A stretch of 64,000 bases of DNA from Combretum micranthum (Eukaryota; Streptophyta; Magnoliopsida; Myrtales; Combretaceae). The DNA lies in contig JAMXBD010000011.1 of NCBI GenBank assembly GCA_024138025.1, forward strand, positions 2,095,501-2,159,500, in the 5' to 3' direction. The translations under genes were made by a program, and so were the position numbers. The notes beneath the pieces were generated by a model that ran no database searches, was not told the origin of the DNA, and was given only the letters and a program-made list of their open reading frames with translations. Of the stretch, positions 35,131 to 47,565 are shown piece by piece (position 1 is the first letter of the stretch; each line of letters begins with the position of its first letter).

Positions 35131-37894
35131 ATGGGGTCTACACTTACCACTCATCCCACTAGTCCCATAAGTCTTCCAGCATTAACTTGAGGCATCCCCG
35201 CCTCCCCTCCCCCCCCCCCCCCCCCCCCACCCAAAAGTTAGGTCCATAGATATGCCCGTGCTAATAAACTGTAAGTGCTTGAGTATACCATAGCTCAATG
35301 ATGTATAATCGTTACACTATATCATCAAGCAATAACAACCAAGTTATCTATCACACAAATGCATGCAATGCAACAGACATGTGAGCAAACATATTAATGC
35401 ATATATAGAGTCCATCAATAACTATATATAGAACAGATTTACGTCATCCATAACAAGAGTTAGGAGAGAACTATGAATACTACCAATTCCCAAGAACCTT
35501 ATACTTTGGGACCTAAACCAATAGAAAACTTTCTTTGAATACTTATATTAAAATAGGTTTAATATATATATATATATATATATATTCCCAAAGTGAGCAT
35601 CATCTCAAAGGAATGACACTAGCTCAACTTTAAACAATAGATTGTACCCCTAAATATGAATTATGTCCAATTCATTACATGACCTATGGTACATGGCTCG
35701 CACTTCATGATAGCAACCCATTTAGTTCATTACGGGTTGTGAAGAACTTCAACAATGCAATATGCCATGTAATGTATGTATGTCTTATTAATCATGTTTT
35801 AGCCAAATAGAATTATGCCCAATTCAGCAATGTAATTAATCAACTTCACATACACTCATAATTCCTAATTACATTAAGTAGCATAGCTTGAGTTGTTCCA
35901 ATTTGTTATAGTATCTTGTTAGACAATTCAAGCACAATGCAAGCACATGCATTTCCCAATCCCACATGGAATTTTGATTATTAAGATAGTTACGGTGTAC
36001 TACTTTACAAGTATAAGTAAATATGGAGATCATAGGATATATATTCACTCTACAATTGTTCCTTAATTGTCATAATAGTCCTCAAGCAAGTCAAATTCCG
36101 AGTTAGATTCTCCTAGATGCAACAAAATTTCCAAAGACTACAATAGGAAATAGCTTTATACGCTATTTGAGTAATCAAACTACATAAGCTTTTAAGTTTT
36201 TTTTTTTTGGCAATTTTTAGGCTAAACTTTAATCGCCTAGAACTTTTTTGTTTCTAATCCATTTTAACCAAATGAATAGTCAATTCCACACAGTTTTTCG
36301 AGTACTTTTTAATGGTGTGTTTAGTTTTTCCTAGTTAAGTTGTCACAAAATTTAAAGGTTCTTTAGAAAACTTGCTATTCTTAATGTCGAATTGATTAAG
36401 ACATTGCTAGTTCCTATTCATTTTTATTAGTTAGACTTGTCTAGACAAAAAGGTGATAGGTTTCTTACCTATATGGATTGTGGTACTGAAGGGTAGCCGC
36501 TTATCTTATTCCCTTGGTTCTTCACTTAAAAGAAGTGAAAGTATAGAGACTAGGATCAAATGGTTGTGTAATCTTAAATATAAGTGTTATGGTGATAGGC
36601 TGGCACGTGATAATAGAGGAAATGGTGTTTATGTAGATTTTGTTAAGTTTACTGTTGGAATATAGGTAGATATTCAAGAGGAAAGAGGGAAAATTATAGG
36701 AGTTTACAACTATTTTAGGACCCAAAAAGTATCATTTGTGTAGCAAGGGTAGTATTTATAGTGGAGGGGGTCGATGCTCAACTAAAGAAAGTATTGGAGT
36801 CAATGACATTATTTGTATCAACTCCAAAAGCCACTTGTCACATTCACTCATGTCCCTAAAAGCGTGGCTAATTCAAGGAATTTTTTTCAAGCTATTGATG
36901 ATTAAAGAGGAAATAACATTACCTAAAGGATCTTGGAAACAAAGTAGAATCGAATAGGTTGTAGACTTTTGAAAAATAAAGTCAATGTGATTTGATGGGA
37001 GTAAGGTTGATATATAATTCCTTGGTTGACACCTAGCTCTTCATGATCTCAAATGTTAATGTAGTAGTGAATTTTGCTTGCTAAGGAAGCCTAAGTTCTG
37101 CTTAGTATCAGCAAATTCAGAGATTCCTTCATCTTGGTTTATGAAAATGAGAAGGGAAATACTTGCTGGTTGCTTAGATGAAGGATAAAAGTTTCTAAGT
37201 TGGTGCACCTTACATAGCTATCACAAACTCCTCTCATGTTACAAATTTTCACCATGATAGCCAAGGGATAGGACCTATATGATGTTGATGTTGAAAGACT
37301 GAGAAACTCTTTGGGGAAATTGATCTCAATGACAAGCGATTACTATGAAAATTTATGCTCGACATGGTCGATTCCAAGAGAACCTTAAGAGCTGGTGGTG
37401 TTTAAATTATTATTGAAAATTGCAACATATAGTAGCAACATAGAGGAAAGGTTATTCAAGGAACAAGAATGAGAGTATACCGGTGATCGTATAAGCTTAT
37501 CTCAGTTTGGAAAAACATGATTTCCTTACTGTCACTAACGAGAATGAACAACTATCATCATGCTTAGCATTCATGGCTTTACCATGGCATGGTGGAGAGG
37601 TGTAAAGTGATTGTTAATAAAATTTGTAAGCATTAGAGGGCCATCATTTGCCTAATTTGATCCTTAACTATAGTGATTTGATAGAGGTGGGGGGAAAAGT
37701 TTGTTCTAAGCTTGAAACCTAAGATCATAGTTGTCCTTATGACTTCCTTCTTGGTGCAATTCATGCCGCCTAAATAAGAGCATTAGGAGCTATCATTAGT
37801 TGGCATTTTAACTAAACTCCTTATTTTAACACAAGTCCTAAGGTTTCTAGTTATCCCTTTCCCTTACTTGCGATGAAAATGATGGCAAGACTAA
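35131..37894 (-). mobile_element. LTR-like block, minus strand, unclassified
   Basis: On the minus strand a TATA-like CTATAAATAC (plus about 36753-36762) has a G-rich patch (plus 36763-36772) just upstream. Downstream come a pyrimidine-biased leader and a donor-like AGGTAAGAAA (plus TTTCTTACCT, 36462-36471), the same plan as family A. A (TA)n run is at 35562-35585. 36960-37880 holds no recognised domain. No second copy in the window fixes the ends. Confidence 0.4.
35209..35228. repeat. C20 homopolymer
   Basis: Twenty consecutive Cs after CCCCGCCTCCCCT. Unusual in this AT-rich region. Part of its length could be a sequencing or assembly artefact. Confidence 0.9.
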
Positions 37895-38134
37895 GGGTTT
37901 GTTTGGCTAGCTTTTTTTTTTTTTTTTACAGATGTAGGAATTTTCCTTAAATTTTTTCTTAACAAATTACTTAGACAAAAAGAAAGTTGACAGTTTTCAT
38001 GAAAAGATCAAATAGATAAAATATAAATAAAATAGGCCAAATAGATAAAATATAAATATAAATCGGATATATTTATAGATATCTTTTAATATAGATACAA
38101 AAATAGATGGAAGACAGACCATCCAAACAGACCC
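37895..38134. mobile_element. Tourist-like MITE (copy 2)
   Basis: 240 bp, starting GGGTTTGTTTGGC and ending CCAAACAGACCC, with TAA on both sides (37892-37894 and 38135-38137). The interior matches the copy at 13866-14103. One base of the left terminal repeat differs (GGGTTTG for GGGTCTG). Confidence 0.88.
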
Positions 38135-38137
38135 TAA

Positions 38138-39186
38138 AGTTACTCCAAGAGAAGGATCATGATCCAAGGAAAGGAAGAATCGACAATAGTGATGGAGCTA
38201 AAGTGTTGGTCTGCATGTTTGCTAAATTCCCTATGTCGACACGTCTCATGGAGGTTGAGTTTCATGTTGTATGTAATTGCAAAAGAAAGCTGCTACATTG
38301 GCACTCATGGGCTCCTATGGGAGATTCATTGTTGGCTCTACAAAGGTATGTTGTTGGCTCCATGAAAGGACACAATTGGCTCTCATACAACACCTATTGC
38401 CGCTCCTATTTTGACTTCTAAGGGCATGTGTTGGCTCTAACGTAAATTTTCCTAACAACAATAACTTGCTAATTCATGTGAAGGTCCATTTTTTTGTTGA
38501 ATAAAGATAGAGAAAGAGGTAAATAATTGGATTAAATTAAGTGAGTTTGGTATTAGGTTAAAGACTTGGTATCCCATTTTCATATAGAAATTTTAGAAAA
38601 TAGAATTGAGAAGATAAAGGAAGAAATTGATTATATTAATCTAATTAAGTATCAGTTAAAGGCTTCAATTTTTACTTGAGTTTTCAATTACTCAATTCAT
38701 AGTTGTTGTATAAATAAACAAATGCTCTTAACTAATTGGTTCTAAGGTTGTCTATGGTATAAGACCTATTTCCAAGTATCCAGTTTGATTATTAATATGA
38801 TCATTGCATTAGGTTGATAGATTAGGGTTCACTAATTCTATTTTAGATACTGCAACTAAATTTTTAATCAAATCAACTTCGTGAATTGGTGAAAATAATT
38901 CAGGGGCTTACAATTGATGATTTGATGAATAAATGACGAAATGATTAATGATTGTTGGTATGAATGTAGGTTGAAAATCATGGAAATCATTAAGATGTAA
39001 AATCTAAATAAAATGTCAAAAGAATTTATTTTTGGATGAAATTCATAAGAGTAGTAGTTTAATGTGTTTATAATTAAACTCAAAATTTTTGTAATTTAAA
39101 AAAAATATTTACTATTTTTAAAAAATTAAATTACAAAATAACAAAACAAGACAAAGCAATGTTTTAGCCAATAGTGGTGACGTAAA
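38138..39186. other. Unassigned DNA
   Basis: 38200-38440 has TTGGCTC repeated four times at roughly 25-50-bp spacing (about 38333-38430) and weak open frames with no recognised domain. The rest is AT-rich with nothing recognised. Confidence 0.35.
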
Positions 39187-41099
39187 TGTAAGGGGCTAAA
39201 CCAATCACTTTTTTTTCCTCCTTATAGGGTAAGAGTATAATGATTTAAAAGGCTAAGAAGTCTATTTTAATATGGTGTAAAGAATTGGTCTAGATCATCC
39301 TCAATTTAGCAAAACCCAATCGATCGACAGTGTTGTCCCCTTATTTCCAACTAGATTCAATGTAATTAAATTTGAAACCCCAATTAACTTATTACTTTAG
39401 AACAAATAAACTTATGAACATGTAAAACAATTGTTAGATAGTTAACATCAAAATTCGGAGGGCTCAAGAACCAATACAAAAGTTAGTGAACTGGTCTTAT
39501 TAAGTTAGGGTGCACACTAATTTTTAATAGAAAAAAATGAAATATTGATTTAAAAGGAGTTTAATTCTAATAAAATAAATATGAAATAAATGTAAATAAT
39601 ATATTTTCATATTAATTTTAAGATGAATAATTGAATGATTTGATTTTAGAAAATTATTTAATAAAATAGGTAAAAATAATACCTTATAAGATGATATAAA
39701 CCTATTGGAAGCCTAATTTAGATTCCTTTGCACACTTTTAGGCAAAGTTAGGTTATTAAGGACATGAATGGACTAATTATAACATAAATGAGATATTTTA
39801 CTTAATATAAGTTTATTAGTTTAACTCTAAGATATGTTACTAAGGATATCACCTAAAAGACCTAGTTGCTATATAATGAGTTTAGGTGGTTAGGTTAAAT
39901 ATAAAATGAACTTTAATATATAAAAATGACTTAAAACTAAATTTACCTTTGAATTTGATATTAATTTAGGAATTAATATTTAGTAAAGGAATTAGGTGAA
40001 ACCTTAATTGGAATAAATGATAAATATATATAACTTCAAATTGGTTAATAATTAATCGAATGAGAATAAATGAATGAAATGACTTAAATCTTAATTGAGA
40101 TAATTTCTTTATAAAGACCCTTATTCTCAAGATTTTCTATCATTTGCTTTAAGGCTCATTACTTGAGTTTAAGTACGTAGAAACTTGAGTTTTGCTTACC
40201 AAGTTCGACATCCTAATATGAAATGATACTTAACGATTACATAATTAATCGTTTAAGTGTGCTTGTGTCATTTAATCTAGTTTGAGGGGTAACAACCTTG
40301 TGTGGTGGTGCCAGTACAATAGTTAGGCGCTTAAGCCATCTATGGTGACTTGGGTAGTAGTTGATAGGGTAAATAGTATCAGGGTAACGTTTATTCATAT
40401 TGGAAAAAAGTTGTAATGAGTGGTCTAATATTAGGCTCTGTTACATTGCTTGTTTACAATGGACTGGTATGGATAAAAATGAGCAACGGTTGTGGCCCCT
40501 AGATGAGGTTACTTAGAATTTCTACTAAGGGATATAGGTACCCAAGTTGTTTATATCAATCTTTTGAGTAACTACCGCTACTTAGGGACCCAAGATTTCC
40601 ACATTGTGTTGCCAGAGTGTAAGTACTTTACAATTGATTTGCTTAACCTGAATTAAAGATGTAAATTGATGGATGTTGCATGTGCATTAGCATAGGAACA
40701 TGTCATCTTATTGTGTGTGCTTATGTTGCTGTTATACTAGGCTTAGCTCATTCCTTTTTTAGGTTATGAAGATAATTTGATATGGATGTCGTGGTTGCAT
40801 GGTTTATAGGCTAAATATTGGTGAGAGACTAGACAAGTTGAACATTTAGATATGTTGGATATTGTAATGTTATTTTCATAGAGTTAATACTAGTATTGTG
40901 AGAATTTTCTTTGTTCTATTGAGAGACTACTTATCTTATTTTTTTGCAACAGTTCATTCGATTATTAATCCTAATTAAGGTTTGCTTAATCTAAAATTTA
41001 TTGGAAACTCACTTAGTTAATAGTAGCCATTTCCTGTAATACTTAAGTGTTATATGTGGTGAAACTATTAGCGCTCTAAATCTTATTTGGAGCGTGACA
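39187..41099 (+). mobile_element. LTR, family B (copy b, plus strand)
   Basis: Starts TGTAAGGGGCT and ends GGAGCGTGACA, 1913 bp, with LTR-type TG and CA ends. Its reverse complement aligns with 5130-6250 and with 53880-56050. It carries the empty version (TCTCTCAC on the minus strand, 40821-40828) of the site where copy c holds a hAT element. Flanking 5-mers (GTAAA, CTCAC) do not match, so one boundary may be wrong or the LTR is not a simple solo insertion. It adjoins the transposase relic at 41106. Confidence 0.65.
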
Positions 41100-41105
41100 C
41101 TCACC

Positions 41106-42100
41106 ATTATCCCCACTACTCATTTCACTAGAATCATCAAAAGGTGAGTTATTATCCAATTCAATTGGTCTATCACCACTCCCATGCATTTCACTTGGAG
41201 CAAAGATATGTACTTAAGGCTGACTAGGACATGCATGTATCTCAATGGGAAAAATCTATGATTTACATACCTGACTTGTGAATGGGTCACTAAAACCTGC
41301 ATCCAATCCTATATTGCTCTCTAGTAAAGCAATAATCATATACCCATTATTAAGGAAATAGAATCCTATTCTATCTTTGGTTACTCGAATTCCATTTATC
41401 ATTATTTTCCACATCTCTTCGATTCTATCTTTGATGTAGGATCTTCATTGCTTATGATCATGATTTGCTATATCTCTTGTATATTTGCACATTACTATCG
41501 CTTTAGGCATAATTCTTGTCATCACATTTGTGTATATATATATATATATGTGTGTGTATGTGTATATCAAGTTTGTAAAATAAAAATCAATGAAAATCCC
41601 TACTTTTTCACCTATTCTCATATATTTCAACATACATCGATAGTGCATCATACCCTCTAGAAGATGAAAACGTTTCACCCACGTCAAGCTCATTCTTAGC
41701 AGGTGCAACACAATAAAATATTGTATTATCGTCAATTGCCAACCTATAAAATAACTCAACACGATTCGTCATTTTTTACATTTAACTAGCGACAATAATT
41801 GTGAAGAGTTGTTCATAACTTGTGTCTTTGGAAACACTAAGGCTTGTCATAGGGTGTCTATCATACCTTACCCATCATCTGCTTCTCAATAATAAATCCA
41901 TAAGAAAAAAATGCATTCTAACCTACCTCATTTTCACCTATTCCCTATCAATTAAGAACTTCATATCAACAAGGGTCAATCAAGAATCTCTAATATGTAA
42001 TTCATCACTTTCAATAGGAATAAAGTATGAACTCATAGTGTGCATACTTTCACGATGCATGGACACTAAAATTTTCACATGCCTATGAAAAAAAAAAAAT
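41106..42100 (-). pseudogene. Mutator-like transposase N-terminal relic
   Basis: Minus-strand fragments include TSLSVSKDTSYEQLFTIIV (about 41790-41850) followed by RVELFYRLAIDDNTIFYCV (about 41700-41760). This resembles the N-terminal region of plant MULE proteins, where a SVSRxxTxxELxxxI segment precedes a YRLPI-like strand. Later fragments (41100-41290) include IELDNNSPFDDSSEMSS, a typical acidic spacer. Frame breaks are frequent. The sequence stops where the family B LTR begins, so the remainder has been lost or displaced. Confidence 0.4.
41533..41565. repeat. (TA)n(TG)n compound microsatellite
   Basis: TA repeats pass into TG repeats inside the transposase relic. Confidence 0.85.
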
Positions 42101-42485
42101 TAGGCATTTCATTGAGTAAAGTATAGGCGCAAACTATTAAGGCATTTCATTGAAAACTTCACATGCATGACATATCGAAAAATTGTACATTTACAAAAAA
42201 AATAAAAAAAATAGAAAACAAGTACAATAACACTAAAACACTTGCAATGAACACAAATTTAGCATCCATAACTATTTTACGCTAAAAAACAAAGGTCAAA
42301 GGGATAAGAGACTTACCTTGATGTTTGTGTGGTTTTAGTAGATTTTGTTAAGATATCGAGGAAGAATCGAAAATGTTGATGAAATACTTTCTTTTCTAAT
42401 GATTGTTGGAAAGGAAAAAAAGAATGGCTCATATTGAAAGATTTGGTAGAAATGATTCAAGGTTAGGGTTTGTGAATGATAGAGA
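42101..42485. other. Flank of the transposase relic and target of the LTR insertion
   Basis: AT-rich. Ends GATAGAGAGAAGA at the insertion site of the family A solo LTR, and the sequence resumes at 53331. No gene of its own. Confidence 0.4.
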
Positions 42486-44680
42486 GAAGATGTCACACCC
42501 CAATGGGTACCTTAAACGTGACAGCCCATCGTACACAATATTAAAACTTGAGAATGACTACCTTAGTCACTCAAAAGCTTTCATATTGATACAAGGTGTA
42601 CGTTCATAACAAAGGGAGACCGACGGAGTTATGCATTTTAAGATAATGACAGCGGAACATACAAAATAATATTTAATATAATTCATTGAAATATAAAGAT
42701 CTACAACTTTTACGGGGCATTCCTCTAATAATCTCCATAATAACATAGTTTTACTAAGAAAATTAACTAAATTTGAAGATTTTAAGGGAAATCTAATCTA
42801 AGTCTTCAAATTGAATTCCTTTAAAAGCTTCCCAAAACATGAGTTCTACTCGGACGGTCGAGGTGGTCTTGGGTACAAAACAAAGTTCCTGCAACATTAT
42901 AAATCTATTGAGGGATAAGCACAACTAGCTTAGTGAGATAATCCTCACGCAAAAGTAGTCATAACAAAATTTCAGACAAGTTCATTAAGCAAGCATATAA
43001 AATGTAACAACCCTATGATCAAACAATACATACGACTATCCGATTTTCGTATGTAGGATGGATTTACCCTCCATCGGTGGTTAGGGAATGATTTGAAGTG
43101 GGCCCAAATAGACCTCCTTGAAATTTTTCACACGTCTTGAGGTTCCAAAGAACCGTACTACTAGTCCTCGGGCTTTCCTTACCCAAAGCGATTGATTCGA
43201 CTCGGCTACACCTTGAGGTCGTATTCCCCAAACGTCTTAATTCCTCAAGATGTAGCTAAGCAGTTTAGTCCCACGCTGAGGAATAGTAGCAAAATGCGAA
43301 GATGATATTCTAAGTGATATGCATGAATCATTTAGTTTTAAGGAATTTTTTATCCTTCATTAATTTATTTAAGGCGATCAATCAATATTTGCACACTTAA
43401 CAATATACAATTTATATCAATCAACCAATTAAGCTTCGATATACTTGTCGTTTATTCATCATACATAAGGAATCATATACATAGCTCCCATGTTAACCCG
43501 CATTCATATCAATTTTTATCTTTTCCAAACATCTAGTGCTCTATGCTATAAGCACATACGTGAATAGATAAAACATAAAGGAAAACTCACTCGACTATAG
43601 CGATCTTCTATCAATCGAAATAATCTTTGGGAAAGAGAATATCTTGATCCTCGTTACCTAAACAAAAAAAAAAAAACACCAAAAAAGAGTATTTCATCCA
43701 AGTTCTACTTAAATTCTTTAACTCTATCTTATCGAATTCGTCAAAATTCGTATTAACGGCAATTCCAACTTAAAATGGCCATAACTTGCTCATTTTAACT
43801 CGAAATTTCACATATTATATACCGGTTTCTATCTATTCGAAAAGATCTATCCATTTCTAAGGATATTTTTTTCATAAAAATTCGTTTGGGTCCCAAAACT
43901 GTGAGGTACATAACTGTTACGAAAATCCCAGCTTTCAAAACACAATTTTTCCAAGTTTTCTCCATCCAAAAATTCTTGTACAAAACATAGATATTTGTAT
44001 AGTTGAAAAATCCTTTGAATAATATATATATAGACTCACATTGTATGTATGAATTTAGTGGTGTTATCTCAATAATGATTTTTGTAAAACAATGTGTCTT
44101 AAAAGTTGGAAAAAGCTAAGATTTAAAAAATTCACTTTAGTTAGTTGAAAAAAATTTCTTGTATTATTATAAGTGGGTGTTTCCTTTTTTTAACTTCATT
44201 TCTTAACCTTTGAGAATAATTTAATTTTTAAAAATAATTTTAGCCTTTTTAAGATTCTTACAACTTCATTTTTAGTGGTTGAAAAATGTAGTTTTTCTAG
44301 GTATTTCATGTTAAGACTAAAATTTTTAAAGTAGTCATGTTTATGTGTTCTTAATTTTTCCTAAAGTTATTTATTAATTTTATTTCCTAGGTAAGACTTA
44401 TCTTTAAAAGGTTGTTCTTTGATAATTTTGTAAAACTTGTCTAAGTCTTAGTATTTTAGAGTATTGGTGGAAAACTTCAATAAATGAGTTTAAAAAAAAC
44501 CTTTGTAAACAATGATTTAGCAATATTAAGTTTTAAAGAAACTTTCTTATTTCATTGGTTTAAAAGGAGTGTATGTGATAACTTTACTTGATGTATTCCT
44601 TGATAAACTCCCATGAAGTATTATTACTAAAAACTTATGATGAACTTATCTAAATTTTGGAAAAGATTTGTTAGGATAGA

Positions 44681-45947
44681 TGATAATTGTCATAACACCC
44701 TTAATTCTAGGATGAATTGTGGAGTCTTTTAATCATTTTGTGATGGGAAATCATCTAGAACTGTTACTTAATTGATCAATATGTTACTTTCAGGTTTTAC
44801 AAATTCAATTGTGATAAAAATAAACCAAAGCAACAAGGAAAACAAGAGAAATGAAGATAGAATCCACCATGCCTCACACCAAAGGGGCATGCCAAAGATG
44901 AAAAAACGTAGACCGAAGCCACCATGCCTCTTGGTATGGGGCATGGTGAGCCAGACTCTACCTGTCCGACTTTTCTTCTCCTCTGGTGTCTTGTAGCTAT
45001 ATATAATACCTTTATGAGGAAAAAACAAGAAGTCTGCTAGGGTTTCGTTTTTTAGGAGATTTTATATTTTTCTCTAAAAACAACAAGTCAAGAAGATCCA
45101 ATCTATTGAGCATTCAAGATAAAATCTTTCAAGGTTGTAATCATGAACTCCGATTTCTCTCTTACTTGTTGTATGTTCATTTTTAATATTATGAGAGAGT
45201 AGACCACGAATCTATATCTCATTTGAACCACTTGTCATGTGATGAGGAATTGTTCTTAATGAAATTACTCATGTTTCTTATGTTCCTTACTTGTTCTTTA
45301 TTGTTATCGTAGATTCATGTATTCGGAGTATGAATTTATGTTTGATCTCATTTAAGTTAATTGAGAAGTTGCTTTTATGATGGGATCTATGCAATGGATG
45401 AGATTTGCTTGCATTTTTAGAGATAGAATAGCAAAATTCCTTTGTACTTTGGTTAACTAGTGGATGGGTTCATGTGTTTAATGTGATTCTAGATTGCTAT
45501 TAGTTGAGGAGAGATTCTAACTGATAAATCTAGGGTTTTATTAGCTTTTAACTTGAGAAAGTTATTAGTTTACTTTCTGAAACTCTGCAACTTAAGAACT
45601 CAATATGTCTGGTCTTTAGTCCAATGATTCACATGATAAGAGAGGTGTAGAATGAGATCTATGTTCTTTTGATAATTGATTTAATCCTTGTTCCTTGTTG
45701 AAGCTTGAATGTAGATTAGTTTAGCATAATTCAGTAGTTGATTAGTTAAAAGTCTATGATCCTAATTATTCTTAATCGGCGGTTAGATAATAGGGACAAG
45801 GTTAGTACTACTAATTAGTGGCTCCCTGTGGAATGATCCTGTGCTCAACATTATATTGCATTTACGATAGGTATACTTGCCTATTTCATTGTAGTTGGAA
45901 CTAGGAATAAGTATTTAATTTATTAAAGCTATGGTTAGTAACGATCA
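44681..45947 (+). repeat. 5' LTR of the non-autonomous element
   Basis: 1267 bp, TGATAATTGT to AACGATCA. A TATATATAAT box is at about 44999-45008, with a palindromic CCATGCCTCTTGG/TATGGGGCATGG motif at 44921-44946 upstream. By eye it differs from the 3' LTR at about 5-7 percent of aligned positions, and keeps 150 bp that the 3' LTR lacks. Confidence 0.85.
44999..45008 (+). promoter_or_regulatory. TATA-like box in the 5' LTR
   Basis: TATATATAAT, followed about 35 bp later by GTCTGCTAGGGTTT, the likely start of R. The same arrangement is in the 3' LTR near 50862-50873. Confidence 0.5.
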
Positions 45948-46214
45948 ATAGAACTTTAAGTTTTTATGGAAAAATTCATTTCCTATATGACAAAATTTTA
46001 TTTTTAAAGAGAGTTCCTATCTTTCTTTATTTAAGAAAACTCCTCTCATTTTTGTTGAGACAATATCAACATGTTCATGCATGATTATGAATATGTACAT
46101 ATGAAAAATATGATAATATCACATAAAAAGATAAGATATACATAAGAATAAATAAGAACATAATAATAAGGTCAAGTATTGGGAACGTTAGCTTCATCGA
46201 GGTATCTCTGTCAA
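45948..46214. repeat. Copied flank of the insertion site (267 bp)
   Basis: Aligns without gaps to 51815-52081, the family A LTR sequence just outside the 3' LTR, starting with the target duplication ATAGA. About eight substitutions were counted. It should not be inside the element, and it separates the 5' LTR from the internal region. Confidence 0.85.
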
Positions 46215-46318
46215 ATAAAGCATTTTAGAGAGGCATTTAATGCCACTTGAACTTGATCATTTCATTATGTTGAGTTAACGACGTTAAATAAAGCATTTTA
46301 GAGAGGCATTTAATGCCA
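46213..46318. repeat. 33-bp direct repeats at the copy junction
   Basis: Two identical 33-bp units at 46213-46245 and 46286-46318, each starting AAATAAAGCATTTTAGAGAG, separated by 40 bp. They lie exactly where homology to the flank ends, as expected of filler formed by template switching. Confidence 0.85.
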
Positions 46319-46549
46319 AAAATTTCACTCTTTTTGTTCTTATTTTCTTTTGTTTCATCTTTTTGATTAAGCAAGAGTGATTGCCCAATGGTGTTTATTT
46401 ATTTATTTTTTTTTTTTTGTAGGGGACTAAGAATTGCTTTGAAAAGAGAGGATTGAGAGGGGGTAATGGAATGTAAATACAACGGGATTGATACAAGGAG
46501 TTTGGAACACCTTTTGCAACCCATAAAAAGACTTGGAGGACAGACTACA

Positions 46550-46955
46550 CCCTAGCCATGGGGGCATGATGGGCATACGATTGCTGCTGTGCCACTACGC
46601 CCCCTGACATGGGGTATTTGGCATGGGGCATAACAACCCAACCCTCTTGGCTAGCCTTGAGCAGAACTTACTATGCCCATGGCCATAGGGGTATGGTGAA
46701 GATATACCATGGGCAGAACTGGCCAGGCCCCTTGCCATGGGGGCGTGGTGAAGAGAATCCAATGACAGAACCGACCACGCCCATGGCCATGAGGCGTGGT
46801 GACAAGGATTGTGTGCCAACCAGAATTAGCCATGCCCCTTGCCACGGAGGCGTATTGAAAGAGAAAGTTGAGGCCACGCCTTTTCCCACAGGGCATGGTA
46901 ACCTAGATCTTATTTTACAAATTGGCCCTGCCCCTTGGCATGGGGCGTCACGTGT
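46550..46955. repeat. GC-rich island of tandem palindromes
   Basis: Seven or eight units of a self-complementary motif close to CCACGCCCCTTGCCATGGGG then CGTGGTGA, starting near 46594, 46671, 46724, 46774, 46831, 46873 and 46925 (average spacing about 50 bp). Spacers vary in sequence. A single related motif sits in each LTR (44921-44946, 50768-50803). Open frames on both strands across the island are by-products of the composition. Confidence 0.8.
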
Positions 46956-47017
46956 TTTTATACCTGCTGCATGTTCTTTTAAGACATTTGCCTAACTCCA
47001 TTTTCAAAACCCACTTT

Positions 47018-47123
47018 CTCTCATCCTCTCATCCTCTCATCTTTTCAACACCCCCTCGGTTGCTTTAACTCCCTTTCACCACACACACATCACTTCCTCC
47101 GCTTCAAGCACGAATTATATAGG
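47018..47123 (+). promoter_or_regulatory. Pyrimidine-rich leader with possible splice donor
   Basis: CT-rich leader with TCATCCTC repeated (47018-47040), ending ATATAG/GTATGAGT at 47122, a plausible 5' splice site. No convincing acceptor just before the ATG at 47739 was identified. Confidence 0.25.
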
Positions 47124-47565
47124 TATGAGTTCTCCTCTCTTCTACTCTCTTTTAGTTTATTCTTTCCTCATTTCCTTTCACGGTTGATTTAGAACTAGAT
47201 TAGGAACATGCTCTTTAATGTAAAAAAATTAGGATGGCTTTGTTATAAAGTGTTGGTGTATGGTTGTTTCTTGTTGATCAAAGTATTCATTGTGCTAATC
47301 TTAGTATGAATTTGTGACGATTTTGTTCATGGGTAAACTTAGGGTTTGTAAGTACAATTAGGGTTCATGTTCGAATTTGTTGCTTAAGAGATGATTAACA
47401 AGGGGGTTTTTGTTTTTCAAGGCTTAATATGCTATGTTTGAGTAGTCTAATGCGTTTCGACTTCCTTTGACATGCTAATCTCCATGTTGTGCAAATCTAC
47501 ATAGACTTCATGAGCTTATTGTTATTCAACACTGTTTTAATCTTGAATTTACTCACATTGTGCCC

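Noticed and set aside
35209..35228. C20 run as a functional G-quadruplex or i-motif
   Set aside because: A single uninterrupted homopolymer with uncertain length; more likely slippage or an assembly artefact.
38107..38421. 104-codon open frame with some ordinary-looking peptide
   Set aside because: Its start lies inside the Tourist MITE and no domain is visible; no splice or homologous support.
46550..46955. CRISPR-like array
   Set aside because: Eukaryotic context, degenerate repeats, variable spacing and self-complementary units inside a retrotransposon.
46550..46995. Overlapping open frames on both strands (up to 128 codons)
   Set aside because: They cross the GC-rich palindrome island. 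Low stop frequency follows from composition, and translations show only repeated H/P/W/G-rich patterns without a domain.
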